Shown here: positions 1-6,569 of the stretch, piece by piece
How positions within the stretch are numbered: the first letter of the stretch is position 1
Layout: every line of letters starts with the position of its first letter
NCBI RefSeq assembly: GCF_014698045.1
Contig: NZ_JACJSE010000067.1
Coordinates: 1 to 10,876 of the forward strand
Source: Aulosira sp. FACHB-615
GTDB lineage: Bacteria; Cyanobacteriota; Cyanobacteriia; Cyanobacteriales; Nostocaceae
DNA: 10,876 bases
Reading direction: 5' to 3'
Notes under the pieces: generated by a model
Database searches by the model: none
What the model was told of the DNA's origin: nothing
The model's input: the letters and a program-made list of their open reading frames with translations, nothing else
Made by a program: the position numbers and the translations under genes

Positions 1-57
1 GCCAAACAATCAAAAGAACAAAATCTGATGTACTTAGAGAATTGGTTCGGAAGTTGA
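1..57 (+). CDS. 3' end of a rightward gene (partial)
   Basis: The frame starting at base 1 is open for 18 codons and ends at TGA (55-57), giving a tail that ends in LENWFGS. The start is outside the window. The next gene converges on it from the right after only 19 bp, and the hairpin at 72-88 separates the two. No family can be recognised from so short a piece. It may be a chromosomal gene flanking the element or an element gene. Confidence 0.35.
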   Translation, partial: AKQSKEQNLMYLENWFGS

Positions 58-60
58 AAA

Positions 61-88
61 TTAATAAAAAGTCGCCCTAGAAGGGCGA
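61..88 (-). terminator. Rho-independent terminator for the leftward pair of small genes
   Basis: On the minus strand a 7-bp GC-rich stem (TCGCCCT / AGGGCGA, 72-88) with a 3-nt loop is followed by CTTTTTATTAA. The stop codon of the 55-aa ORF (77-79) lies inside the stem, so this looks like the end of that transcription unit. On the plus strand the stem has no T run after it. Confidence 0.6.
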
Positions 89-244
89 GGCTTGTATCCC
101 ATTCTTTTGGTCATCTTGGGTAACAGAAACGTTTATATCAACCAGGAACTTGCCGCTACCTTCTGCGATCGCACCCGTCAAAGCCAAATTTTCAGTCAGG
201 GTTTGCGCCAGCTTTGGGCGAGAAAATGATGTATTGATTGCCAT
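77..244 (-). CDS. Small hypothetical protein, 55 aa
   Basis: ATG at 242-244 and TAG at 77-79 give a 55-aa protein starting MAINTSFSRPKLAQTL and ending GIQASPF. It has no cysteine, membrane segment or known motif; a Ser/Thr-rich start is followed by a short beta-like stretch (GKFLVDINVSVT). It lies 22 bp after the 63-aa ORF on the same strand, so the two may be co-transcribed, and its stop is embedded in the terminator hairpin at 72-88, which supports it being real. No clear Shine-Dalgarno is seen. The family is not recognised. Confidence 0.45.
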   Translation of the reverse strand: MAINTSFSRPKLAQTLTENLALTGAIAEGSGKFLVDINVSVTQDDQKNGIQASPF

Positions 245-266
245 GCTTTTGAAAAATAGTTTGCGA

Positions 267-458
267 TTATCTTAGCTCAATCAACCGCAGACAGACGATC
301 GCATCCAGTATGTGACAGCAAATACTGATAGGAGATCGCTCTATATGCTCAGTAAAAAATCGTAATTCTCGCAATAGCCGAATTAAGTAAGTTTTCTCGC
401 CTTCCAGGAAACAATTATCCTCAGCTAGTGCCTTGAGGCGATCGTCTGAGATAAACAT
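267..458 (-). CDS. Small hypothetical protein, 63 aa
   Basis: The frame opens with TTG at 470, but ATG at 456-458 is the better start and gives a 63-aa protein (MFISDDRLKALAEDN...RLIELR). It is rich in charged and leucine residues (EKTYLIRLLRELRFF) and is probably helical, with two adjacent cysteines near the C-terminus. No Shine-Dalgarno is obvious. It is divergent from the recombinase and precedes the 55-aa ORF on the same strand. The function is unknown, and a chance ORF cannot be excluded. Confidence 0.4.
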   Translation of the reverse strand: MFISDDRLKALAEDNCFLEGEKTYLIRLLRELRFFTEHIERSPISICCHILDAIVCLRLIELR

Positions 459-545
459 GATGTAGTACAAAATTATTACATAAAACTAACTTATCAATTT
501 TTATTTAATCTGCGTGTAATTACTGAAAAATTTAATGTAGCTGTT

Positions 546-595
546 GGTATCAAGGCGGTATACTGTCGGTACTATTTGCTCCTTGATGCCATACC
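546..595 (+). promoter_or_regulatory. Inverted repeat: possible antiterminator arm or recombinase attachment site
   Basis: GGTATCAAGG (546-555) can pair with CCTTGAT (581-587) and, after a 3-nt bulge, ATACC (591-595), enclosing 25 nt. The last five bases of the right arm also belong to the left arm of the terminator at 588-619, so the two folds exclude each other; this is an attenuator-like layout ahead of the recombinase gene. A 50-bp site with imperfect dyad symmetry next to a large serine recombinase gene would also suit an attachment site. The sequence shows the repeats; both roles are inferred. Confidence 0.35.
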
Positions 596-619
596 TTTTC
601 GGGGTGGCTATTTTTTTTT
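588..619 (+). terminator. Rho-independent terminator upstream of the recombinase gene
   Basis: GCCATACC (588-595), loop TTTTC, GGGGTGGC (601-608), then TA and nine T (611-619). The stem has a G-U pair and one mismatch, but the T run is textbook. It points toward the recombinase gene, whose ATG is at 681. No rightward gene ends just before it, so it either ends a small RNA starting near 500-545, attenuates a leader of the recombinase mRNA, or insulates the recombinase from read-through. The rest of 471-587 is A+T-rich and shows no ORF or other clear signal. Confidence 0.65.
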
Positions 620-620
620 G

Positions 621-668
621 TATTAGATATCGTGAACCAGACGTTTGATAGACTCACAATATCTAATA
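621..668. repeat. Perfect 10-bp inverted repeat just before the recombinase gene
   Basis: TATTAGATAT (621-630) and ATATCTAATA (659-668) are perfect inverted copies separated by 28 bp. They lie between the terminator and the recombinase start (681). This could be an operator, a hairpin in the leader, or recombinase arm sites. It also overlaps the TTG-started N-terminal extension that was rejected for the recombinase. Confidence 0.6.
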
Positions 669-680
669 CGGGTTTTCAGG

Positions 681-2123
681 ATGAAAATCGCTTATTGTCG
701 CGTATCTTCTAAAGAGCAAGCAAATAACTCACATGCTTTAGAGCAGCAAGTTGAGCGATTGAGACTAGCTGGTGCGGAAGAAGTATATATTGATGTTGAA
801 TCAGGGTACAAAGGGAGAAAGCGATCGCAGCTAGAACAAGTAATGAAGCTAGTGAGATCGCGCCAAGTATCAGAAGTGATTGTCACAAGAATAGATAGAT
901 TATCCCGCAAGGGTAAGCAAGCGTTTGCATTATTTGATGATTTTTTAGATGCGGGTGTTGTGCTTAGGGCCTTAGATGAGCCTTTTGATTTATCTACGCC
1001 TTCCGGGAAAATGGCGGCGGGGATGCTGGCAGTACTGGCACAGCATCATTCCGATCAAAAATCAGAAGCGGTGAAACATGGATGGCAGCATCTACGAAAC
1101 TCCAAGGTAGCCATACATCCACCATTCGGGTACTGCAAGATTAATGACGAATACAAACTAGATCACGCGCCATTTTTGTGTCTACTATTTAACAAAGAAG
1201 AGCGATCGCGCAGTCAGATCGCAACTGAAATTATTAGCGCATTTTTTGAAGGGCGATCGCTCCGAGGATGTCTAAAAATTATCAATGAAAAATACGGGAT
1301 TCAAACATTTGCTCATCACCACAAAACAGGAGGTTTGTTTACCAGAGGTTTATTCAGGTTTAGCCCTGGGGGTTTAAGAACTTGGCTATTGAATCCGGTT
1401 CTGCGCGGACACACTTGTTATTTGCGGAAAAAGAACAAAAAAACGCCTGAGAACTGGAATATTCACTACAATACCCACGCAGATCAAACAATACTCACAG
1501 AATTGCAGCTACAAGAAATCGAACAAATATTAGCCCATAATCGTCAAGTGCGGGGATATGGACAAAAAGGGCAGATGTATCCTTTATCCGGGTTGGTGTT
1601 TTGCGGCGGGTGTCGTAGCTCTTGCTATAGCTGTAAGGGTAGTAGAGGTAAAAATCAGCCGGGGTACAATTATTATTACCAATGCAAAAACTGGCGGGTT
1701 CGCAGTTGCGATCAAAAACGGGTAGTAGCAATGCAGAAAATCGAGGATGCTGTTATCGCGGAGTTGGTTAAAATTGCTGGAAGGATTGTAGACTTGGCGC
1801 TTGAACCAGAAGTTGAAATTGAATCGCCGGAAATCAGGGAGCTAAGACAACAGCTAGATGGGCTGTCTTTACTTGGAAATAACCCGGCTATAGAAAAAGC
1901 CAAGAAAGACATTGAAAATCAAATTGAAGGACTAAAAATTCAACAAAATACCCACAACAATAAGTCTGAAAATAATCGAGACTTTTTGTTGTGGGTGTTT
2001 TCAGATCCTAGCTGCTGGCGGGAGACGGCCACCGTTGACCAAAAAATTAGTGTTTACAGAAGTTTGGTTGAAAAAATTATTATCAAAGATGGTGCGATCG
2101 CCTCAATTGCTTTGAAAGTTTAG
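681..2123 (+). CDS. Large serine recombinase / site-specific integrase-excisionase, 480 aa
   Basis: Catalyses site-specific DNA strand exchange through a serine-DNA link; as the only recombinase in the window it probably integrates or excises this element. The N-terminal resolvase domain (about 1-140) has CRVSSKEQ, where Ser9 is the expected nucleophile, and the arginine motif TRIDRLSR. A 'recombinase' domain follows (about 150-300, GGLRTWLLNPVLRG). A zinc-ribbon-like segment has CGGC and later Cys-Lys-Asn-Trp and Cys-Asp (about 315-350). A charged coiled coil (about 390-430) precedes a C-terminal beta segment. The length is usual for the family, which includes cyanobacterial developmental excisases such as XisF. 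The ATG at 681 is preferred over TTG at 645 because resolvase domains begin right before this motif. The 3' end overlaps the convergent gene at 2103-2285 by 21 bp. Confidence 0.93.
   Translation: MKIAYCRVSSKEQANNSHALEQQVERLRLAGAEEVYIDVESGYKGRKRSQLEQVMKLVRSRQVSEVIVTRIDRLSRKGKQAFALFDDFLDAGVVLRALDEPFDLSTPSGKMAAGMLAVLAQHHSDQKSEAVKHGWQHLRNSKVAIHPPFGYCKINDEYKLDHAPFLCLLFNKEERSRSQIATEIISAFFEGRSLRGCLKIINEKYGIQTFAHHHKTGGLFTRGLFRFSPGGLRTWLLNPVLRGHTCYLRKKNKKTPENWNIHYNTHADQTILTELQLQEIEQILAHNRQVRGYGQKGQMYPLSGLVFCGGCRSSCYSCKGSRGKNQPGYNYYYQCKNWRVRSCDQKRVVAMQKIEDAVIAELVKIAGRIVDLALEPEVEIESPEIRELRQQLDGLSLLGNNPAIEKAKKDIENQIEGLKIQQNTHNNKSENNRDFLLWVFSDPSCWRETATVDQKISVYRSLVEKIIIKDGAIASIALKV
1950..1996 (-). terminator. 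Long hairpin inside the recombinase gene; possible terminator of the convergent operon
   Basis: ACCCACAACAATAAGTCT (1950-1967) and AGACTTTTTGTTGTGGGT (1979-1996) pair over 18 positions with a single T-T mismatch; the loop is 11 nt. On the minus strand it is followed by ATTTTGTTGAATTTTTAG, and on the plus strand by GTTTTC. The last gene of the minus-strand operon stops at 2103, about 110 nt earlier in transcription, so the hairpin is well placed to end that operon. It lies in a Gln/Asn-rich, weakly constrained part of the recombinase (QQNTHNNKSENN). The pairing is seen; the terminator role is inferred. Confidence 0.5.
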
Positions 2124-2285
2124 TGCTGAAACCAAATCTTCACCACCTCGCAGAGTCGTTACTCGATTATCTTGGGCTACGACAGAAGCAGCGTCAGCGA
2201 TCGCTCTTAGCCGTCGCAATTCTTCTTGAGTTTTGCGTTCTAGGTGGGCGATCGCTATTTCGTTTAATACTTGTTTGATATCCAT
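2103..2285 (-). CDS. Small helical hypothetical protein, 60 aa
   Basis: ATG at 2283-2285 is preceded by TAGGA about 11 nt upstream. The protein starts MDIKQVLNEIAIAHLERKTQ and is probably mostly helical with alternating charges (QEELRRLRAIADAASVVAQ), then a short polar tail. It has no cysteine or membrane segment. It is the last gene of the minus-strand operon and overlaps the 3' end of the recombinase by 21 bp tail to tail. It could be a small regulator or a recombination directionality factor because of its place, but nothing in the sequence shows this. The family is not recognised. Confidence 0.55.
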   Translation of the reverse strand: MDIKQVLNEIAIAHLERKTQEELRRLRAIADAASVVAQDNRVTTLRGGEDLVSALNFQSN

Positions 2286-2306
2286 GTTTTTTGATTCCTA
2301 AAATTA

Positions 2307-2695
2307 CTAAATTCCGATTCTAAACTTTCTAAAATCAGGCATTGGATTACTCTCCATGCAATGCCAAAAATGCAAAACTTCTGCAATATTTACGTACTCT
2401 TCTTGTAGAGGGAAATATTGCATATACCACTTATATGCGGGACAAAATTACGCCTGGATAGATAGTCAACCATCTTGCCTAATGGTGTTGGAATCGCAAC
2501 ACTCAACCCCATACCTTCAATTGTCTTAATTAAAGTTGATAAATTACCTTGTTTTGGATTCTTTGAGCAGATAAAAGAAAACATGATTCTTTTATCATCG
2601 CGCCACAACCAACCTTCAAATTTATCTGAAGTGAACCCAATTTTAATTGCAAATTCACTATCAACTTCAATTATCATCCCGTTTTCGCTCGACAT
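2307..2695 (-). pseudogene. Probable frameshifted gene, GNAT-like small protein (101 aa as read, about 129 aa if repaired)
   Basis: As read, ATG (2693-2695, GAGG four bases upstream) gives 101 aa ending at 2390. Up to YLSRRNFVP (about residue 86) it looks like a real protein: beta strands, then KQGNLSTLIKTIEGMGLSVAIPTP. It then ends in an unconvincing tail. One other frame runs on from the same point as AYKWYMQYFPLQEEYVNIAE and HFWHC to a TAG at 2307-2309. Adding one base to the GGG run at 2439-2441 joins the two into NFVPAYKWYMQYF, a 129-aa protein that fills the otherwise empty gap before the next gene. The order of elements resembles the end of an acetyltransferase (GNAT) fold, which is a weak guess. 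An internal ATG (2677) overlaps the previous stop as ATGA and is another possible start. The cause could be mutation or a base-calling error in a homopolymer. Confidence 0.55.
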
Positions 2696-3546
2696 ACAGC
2701 CTCAATCTTTATCCTTTCGCGGTTATTTCCACTAATTATTATCCTGCCTTGGTTTTTGAGAGTACGTAAGGCATATAAAAGGCTTCTGCGGCTATAAAAA
2801 GGAATTGCACTATACAGGTGTTTTAAGCTAATTACGCCTTCGTTTAAAACCAGTTCTTCGATAGCTTCAGGCGCAGTGCCTTTATTCAAGTAAATGCCTT
2901 TTTCACGCTCATGCTTTGCAACTACAAGCCTAATACTAACCGCAGACAAACCCGTTTCTTTAGCCAATGATTTAATAAAATCAGCCCTTGATTTTTGGGT
3001 CGTTTGCATTTGCTCAAGAATGTATTTTTTTAGGTTAGCAGCTCTTTGGGTTTTGGTAGGAATATTAAATCCTTTGCCTCTTAATCTTTCTATGTGGTAA
3101 TCAACTTTTTCGCGATCAACCCCCAACTCTTTAGCCGCAGCTTCAACATAACAGCTATTGATTAAATTATCTTGGCGCATGATTACATCTAAAATTCGCT
3201 GCTGTTCGGCGCTGATTTTATGCTTTACCGTAACAACTTTCTTTGGTTTTGGCTCTCGAACAATTTTCAGCCCCTTTCTCGCTAATCTACAAGAAATTGC
3301 ACGCATCTGCTTGACAGGGATATCTAACTTTTCAGCAGCAAGCACAAGATATTTTCTTCTGCTTTTGTACGCATTCATTAGCTGATAAGCCTGCCAATCC
3401 AAAAGGGAGATTATTTTATAGTATTTGATACAGCGATCGCATACGTCCCTTCCTTCAATTGGATGATAACCACCCTTGCTGCCAATTTCACCACAGCAAG
3501 TACATTTGATTAAGCGATCGCTCGGTGCAGAAATTAATATTCTCAT
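2674..3546 (-). CDS. Zinc-ribbon protein with repeated helix-turn-helix units, 290 aa
   Basis: Probably a DNA-binding protein of the element. An N-terminal zinc site is formed by Cys15-x2-Cys18 and Cys36-x2-Cys39. After it come about four HTH-like segments: 64-97 (LAAEKLDIPVKQMRAISCRL), 116-161 (AAKELGVDREKVDYHIERLR), 171-220 (LAKETGLSAVSIRLVVAKHE) and 226-283 (ISLKHLYSAIPFYSRRSLLY). The second and fourth end like winged helices. The ATG overlaps the dcd stop as ATGA, so it is translationally coupled to dcd. It also overlaps the next gene. Its position late in the early operon would suit a regulator of later genes, but the target is unknown. The family is not recognised by name. Confidence 0.75.
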   Translation of the reverse strand: MRILISAPSDRLIKCTCCGEIGSKGGYHPIEGRDVCDRCIKYYKIISLLDWQAYQLMNAYKSRRKYLVLAAEKLDIPVKQMRAISCRLARKGLKIVREPKPKKVVTVKHKISAEQQRILDVIMRQDNLINSCYVEAAAKELGVDREKVDYHIERLRGKGFNIPTKTQRAANLKKYILEQMQTTQKSRADFIKSLAKETGLSAVSIRLVVAKHEREKGIYLNKGTAPEAIEELVLNEGVISLKHLYSAIPFYSRRSLLYALRTLKNQGRIIISGNNRERIKIEAVCRAKTG

Positions 3547-4124
3547 ACTTTTGCTAAAATTACTGTTTCTGGTTGATTTTGATATTTACCGTTTCTATCG
3601 GCGTAGGTTGTAGCGCAGGGTTCGCCTTCTAAAAATAGAAGTTGCACCACACCTTCATTTGCAAAAATCATGCAATCAGTTTCTGAAGAATTGGAGAATT
3701 CCAGGGTTAGGTGTCCATGCCATGCTGCTTCTGCTGGGGTAACATTTGCGATTAAAGCTACTCTTGCATAAGTCGATTTCCCAACACATATCACTGTGAT
3801 ATTAGGTGGTACTTCTAATTTTTCAAGCGCCACACCCAATCCGTAAGAGTGTGCGGGAAGGATAAAGAAATCGCCATATTCGGAAGTGTGCAGTGTCGCT
3901 GATTCCAGGTTTTCGGGATTAAAGTTTTTGGGATTTACTAATGTGCCGGGGACGCGGCGAAAAATCCGAAAATCGTTGGGGGACAAGCGTATATCGTAGC
4001 CGTAAGATGATAGTCCGTAGCTAATAACCGGGCTGTTTTCGACCCTGTTTATCAAGGTTGGTTCAAAAGGCTTAATCATGCCTTTTTCAGCTTGTTGTTT
4101 AATCCAAATATCGTTTTTGATCAA
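3543..4124 (-). CDS. dcd: dCTP deaminase, 193 aa
   Basis: Deaminates dCTP to dUTP, feeding dUMP for thymidylate synthesis. The whole family pattern is present: SYGLSSYGYDIRLSP (about 35-49), LPAHSYGLGVALEKLEVPP, GKSTYAR with Ser117 and Arg121, and TLEFSN with the expected catalytic Glu142, then EGVVQLLFLEGEPC. The frame is open to an ATG at 4205, but family members start (M)IKNDIWI; that fits TTG at 4122-4124, with AGGAG (4132-4136) seven bases upstream, and gives the usual length of about 190 aa. It overlaps the gene before it by 26 bp and the gene after it by ATGA. A dcd gene inside a phage-like operon suggests control of the nucleotide pool during replication. A dCTP-depleting defence role is known for other deaminases but is not indicated here. 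Confidence 0.93.
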   Translation of the reverse strand: MIKNDIWIKQQAEKGMIKPFEPTLINRVENSPVISYGLSSYGYDIRLSPNDFRIFRRVPGTLVNPKNFNPENLESATLHTSEYGDFFILPAHSYGLGVALEKLEVPPNITVICVGKSTYARVALIANVTPAEAAWHGHLTLEFSNSSETDCMIFANEGVVQLLFLEGEPCATTYADRNGKYQNQPETVILAKV

Positions 4125-4389
4125 ATTCCCACTCCTGCCATGCTTGCTCATATTCTTGTAAACTTCGGTAATCGTCAGGGTCGGGTGGTTCGAGATTAGG
4201 GTCAAAGAAAACGCTCACCTGCCCCGACTCTTCAATTACTCTAGGCGCGTCGCCAAAATGAGCGGGGTTCCAGCGATCGCTATCGGTTAATTCGCCCCAT
4301 TGTTGTTCCTGGAACCCATTAATTAAATTGCGATAATCAAAAAACTCATCTAAGGAGTAGTTGTCGCGGATCGGAAATTCAATACTCAA
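4099..4389 (-). CDS. Acidic hypothetical protein, 96 aa, TTG start
   Basis: The frame is open to an ATG at 4452, but that part is read from the end of the methyltransferase gene in another frame. TTG at 4387-4389 has AGGAGG (4397-4402) seven bases upstream and overlaps the preceding TGA as TTGA, so it is chosen. The protein begins MSIEFPIRDNYSLDEFFDYR and is acidic, rich in Trp and aromatic residues (QEYEQAWQEWEFDQ), with DPNLEPPDPDDYRSLQEYEQ near the end. It has no cysteine or membrane segment. Strong acidity in a small phage protein can go with DNA mimicry or with a partner for the methyltransferase encoded just before it; this is only a guess. The family is not recognised. Confidence 0.7.
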   Translation of the reverse strand: MSIEFPIRDNYSLDEFFDYRNLINGFQEQQWGELTDSDRWNPAHFGDAPRVIEESGQVSVFFDPNLEPPDPDDYRSLQEYEQAWQEWEFDQKRYLD

Positions 4390-6569
4390 ACTACTTCCTC
4401 CTTTGGGCTGAGTAATTCCTCCACTTTCGCTTTCAAGGTGTCGCCCACCCATTCAAGATCGGTGCGATCGCCTGTCTCTTCAATCCAATCAGCTAGTTTT
4501 TGGGGGAGTTGCTCAACTAGGGCTTTTTGGGCTTTATTACGGGCATTGAGAGAGATTTCTTTGAGGACTGCGCGATCACGCTGACAGACATCGGAAATCT
4601 GTCCCCAGGTTACATCAGCAGGTTTTTTAACCCCAGCAATAAATTCTTGTCCCCGTTTTTGAGCTTCAGTTTGGGGGTTGGTTGGCTTTTCTTCGATTTT
4701 GATTAATTGTGAGGGGGAGAAATGGAAGAAAAACTCTTCATCTACCCAGCAACTAATTTGATTGCCGACTTCTTTGATTACGGCGAATTTATCTTTGTGT
4801 TGTCCCTTAGTAATTCTGACGCGATCGCCAACCTCAAACCTAGTATCAACCTTGGTTAGTTGATCCGCTCTAAATTGAAATTCACCATTAGTCATTTTTA
4901 CAATCGTATTACCGTAAGCAAAGCCTGTTACTTCGCCCTCTTCACCCATGTCAGTTGAGACGCGATCGCCCTTTTTGAACTGCTCGGTTGGTTGAGGATT
5001 TTCTAGTTCTTTGATGCGGGATAAGAGGCGATCGCGTTCATCTTTCAAAGACTGATTGTCCTGTTCTGCCAACATCAGCTTTGCAGCAAGCTCAACTGAT
5101 TTAGTAGCCATTTCTCCTACATTTGTGCCAGTTACAAGAAAGTAAATTCTATTCGCCCAATCGGTAATTGATTGCTGGCTAACTCCAAGTTCAAGCATTA
5201 ATTGAGCTTGTATTACCACTTGCTCTTTTACTCGGTTAGCATTTACTTTGCATTGATTATATATTTCGAGTTGCTCTTGCAATTGGGCGATCTGTTGAGC
5301 GATCGCATCAGCTTCGGGGAATTGAAATTCCATAGGATTTGTCTTGGGGATGTCATTAAGAGCGATCGCTACGGATTGAGAGACAATTGACAGATGTTTA
5401 ATACCTTCACTATCCCGTTCCCAGTTGTAAGTTATTTCATCTCCATCTTTGTGCCACTGGACGGTAAAGCCAAAGCCAAAATCATCTTTAATTGTTCCGA
5501 TTTCGCCATAGTAATCGGAGATACAAACACCAGGGTTAATATTGCGTCTGGTAAGTGATTGCATAGCTGTAGTATCAGGGTTTGATGCGGCAATACTTTT
5601 CATGATTTCCTCTACTTCTTGTTGACTGATTGCGTGGTCGGGATTTTTGTAAAAGCCAATAATTTCGGACTGTGGGCGAACAATTAACTGTTGAGTAGTT
5701 GCGCGTTTGTCCCAGACAAAGCAAGAGATCGTGGTATTGTCGGTCGCCCAACGTTTACCGCTTTTATCCTTACGGAAACAGTACCGGGGAAATGTCAGCA
5801 CAAGCGATGGTGGATGTTCTTTGAGAAAATCAGCGCGATCGCCACAAGGCTCTAAAAAGCTGGTAAGTAAAAATGCCACCACGCCTACACGCGCTTTCTC
5901 AAAAGCATTTTTGATAATTGGGGCTGCTTGGTCGGCGTAGGGTGGGTTTGTAATAATCCAGTCAGTTTCGGTGAAATACTCCCAAGACTCTCTTAGTGTT
6001 GCGTCGTGGTGGTAATCGGCTTGTTTGTTGGGGTCAACGTCGTTTGTCCACAGTTGCTTGGTATGTGGCCATGCTTGGAGAAGCGAGGCGATCGCTCCTG
6101 CACCAACGCAAGGTTCACCAATCACGCCTTCTATCTTTACGTAGCGCAACAATTCAGTAGTAAACCATGAGGGCGATTCGTAAAAGTCCAAATGGTGTCT
6201 AGTAGTCTGCCAAGGAAACTTTGCGTTGTGGTCAGCAGAGGAGCAGAGGGGCAGAGGGGCAGGGGGGAAAGACTTACTGCAAGTTTCTCCCCTGCTCCCC
6301 TGCTCCCTTGCTCCCTTGCTTACCTCCACGTAGCAATTTTGGGTTGGTACACTACTAGACCCCTGCAAGGAACTTAATTCTACGGAAGGCGACAACGGCG
6401 CAGGCGGGGACGACTGAACGACCGTAGAGGTAACGGCTTCTAATCCTTCCTGCTGTGCCACTGGGGACTGACTCAGACACGCTGTCCAGTCCTTTGGGAA
6501 ACCCATAAGCAAAGCCATCATCTCGGCGCTCAATTGTTGGGAAGGCGAAATCAGCTTTAACTCTTTCAA
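4386..6569 (-). CDS. Adenine-type (NPPY) DNA methyltransferase with KOW/SH3-like tail, 727 aa
   Basis: Probably transfers a methyl group from AdoMet to adenine (or N4 of cytosine) in DNA. Numbering from TTG at 6567-6569: LMGFPKDWT (21-29); a low-complexity linker with an inserted repeat (80-111); the methyltransferase core with motif I GEPCVGAGAI (151-160), NPPY (208-211) and FYESPSWFT before motif I; an SH3-like segment (342-394); helices or coiled coil (about 415-459 and 489-525); two KOW-like units (530-574 and 577-624, GDRVRITKGQHKDKFAVI); and a helical end (634-723). The start is uncertain: the frame is open to 7022, but GGAGGTGA (6572-6579) five bases before the TTG is the only strong Shine-Dalgarno. 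No ATG lies between 6506 and the core, so overlap with the C5 methyltransferase gene is hard to avoid. The long tail is unusual for a simple modification enzyme. Confidence 0.75.
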   Translation of the reverse strand: MKELKLISPSQQLSAEMMALLMGFPKDWTACLSQSPVAQQEGLEAVTSTVVQSSPPAPLSPSVELSSLQGSSSVPTQNCYVEVSKGAREQGSRGETCSKSFPPAPLPLCSSADHNAKFPWQTTRHHLDFYESPSWFTTELLRYVKIEGVIGEPCVGAGAIASLLQAWPHTKQLWTNDVDPNKQADYHHDATLRESWEYFTETDWIITNPPYADQAAPIIKNAFEKARVGVVAFLLTSFLEPCGDRADFLKEHPPSLVLTFPRYCFRKDKSGKRWATDNTTISCFVWDKRATTQQLIVRPQSEIIGFYKNPDHAISQQEVEEIMKSIAASNPDTTAMQSLTRRNINPGVCISDYYGEIGTIKDDFGFGFTVQWHKDGDEITYNWERDSEGIKHLSIVSQSVAIALNDIPKTNPMEFQFPEADAIAQQIAQLQEQLEIYNQCKVNANRVKEQVVIQAQLMLELGVSQQSITDWANRIYFLVTGTNVGEMATKSVELAAKLMLAEQDNQSLKDERDRLLSRIKELENPQPTEQFKKGDRVSTDMGEEGEVTGFAYGNTIVKMTNGEFQFRADQLTKVDTRFEVGDRVRITKGQHKDKFAVIKEVGNQISCWVDEEFFFHFSPSQLIKIEEKPTNPQTEAQKRGQEFIAGVKKPADVTWGQISDVCQRDRAVLKEISLNARNKAQKALVEQLPQKLADWIEETGDRTDLEWVGDTLKAKVEELLSPKEEVV
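6238..6319. repeat. G-rich palindromic repeat inserted in frame in the methyltransferase gene
   Basis: GAGCAGAGGGGCAGAGGGGC with following G/A bases (6238-6270) faces an inverted copy made of CCCCTGCTCCCCTGCTCCCT-like units (6284-6319), separated by 13 bp. Each arm is built from short units of about 8 bp (GGGGAGCA, GGGGCAGA). Repeats of this style are scattered through filamentous cyanobacterial genomes. Here it adds about 27 residues (KGAREQGSRGE...PPAPLPLCSSA) to a linker without breaking the frame. Confidence 0.75.

Noticed and set aside
541..600. tRNA or tRNA-fragment attachment site
   Set aside because: No T-loop or CCA end and no cloverleaf pairing could be made from the repeats.
645..680. 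N-terminal extension of the recombinase from TTG at 645
   Set aside because: Resolvase domains begin right before the RVSS motif; the extension runs through the inverted repeat and has no ribosome site.
681..2123. Naming the recombinase xisF
   Set aside because: It is similar in type to cyanobacterial excisases, but I cannot confirm orthology without alignment, and no nif or fdxN gene is in the window.
2475..2735. Rightward 86-aa ORF
   Set aside because: Antisense to the frameshifted gene and the HTH gene, with no ribosome site and no protein-like pattern.
4125..4205. 220-aa form of dCTP deaminase from ATG at 4205
   Set aside because: Family proteins begin at the IKNDIWI segment, and a ribosome site fits TTG at 4124.
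4390..4452. ATG start at 4452 for the acidic protein
   Set aside because: The extra residues are the methyltransferase end read in another frame; TTG at 4389 has a far better ribosome site and stop-start overlap.
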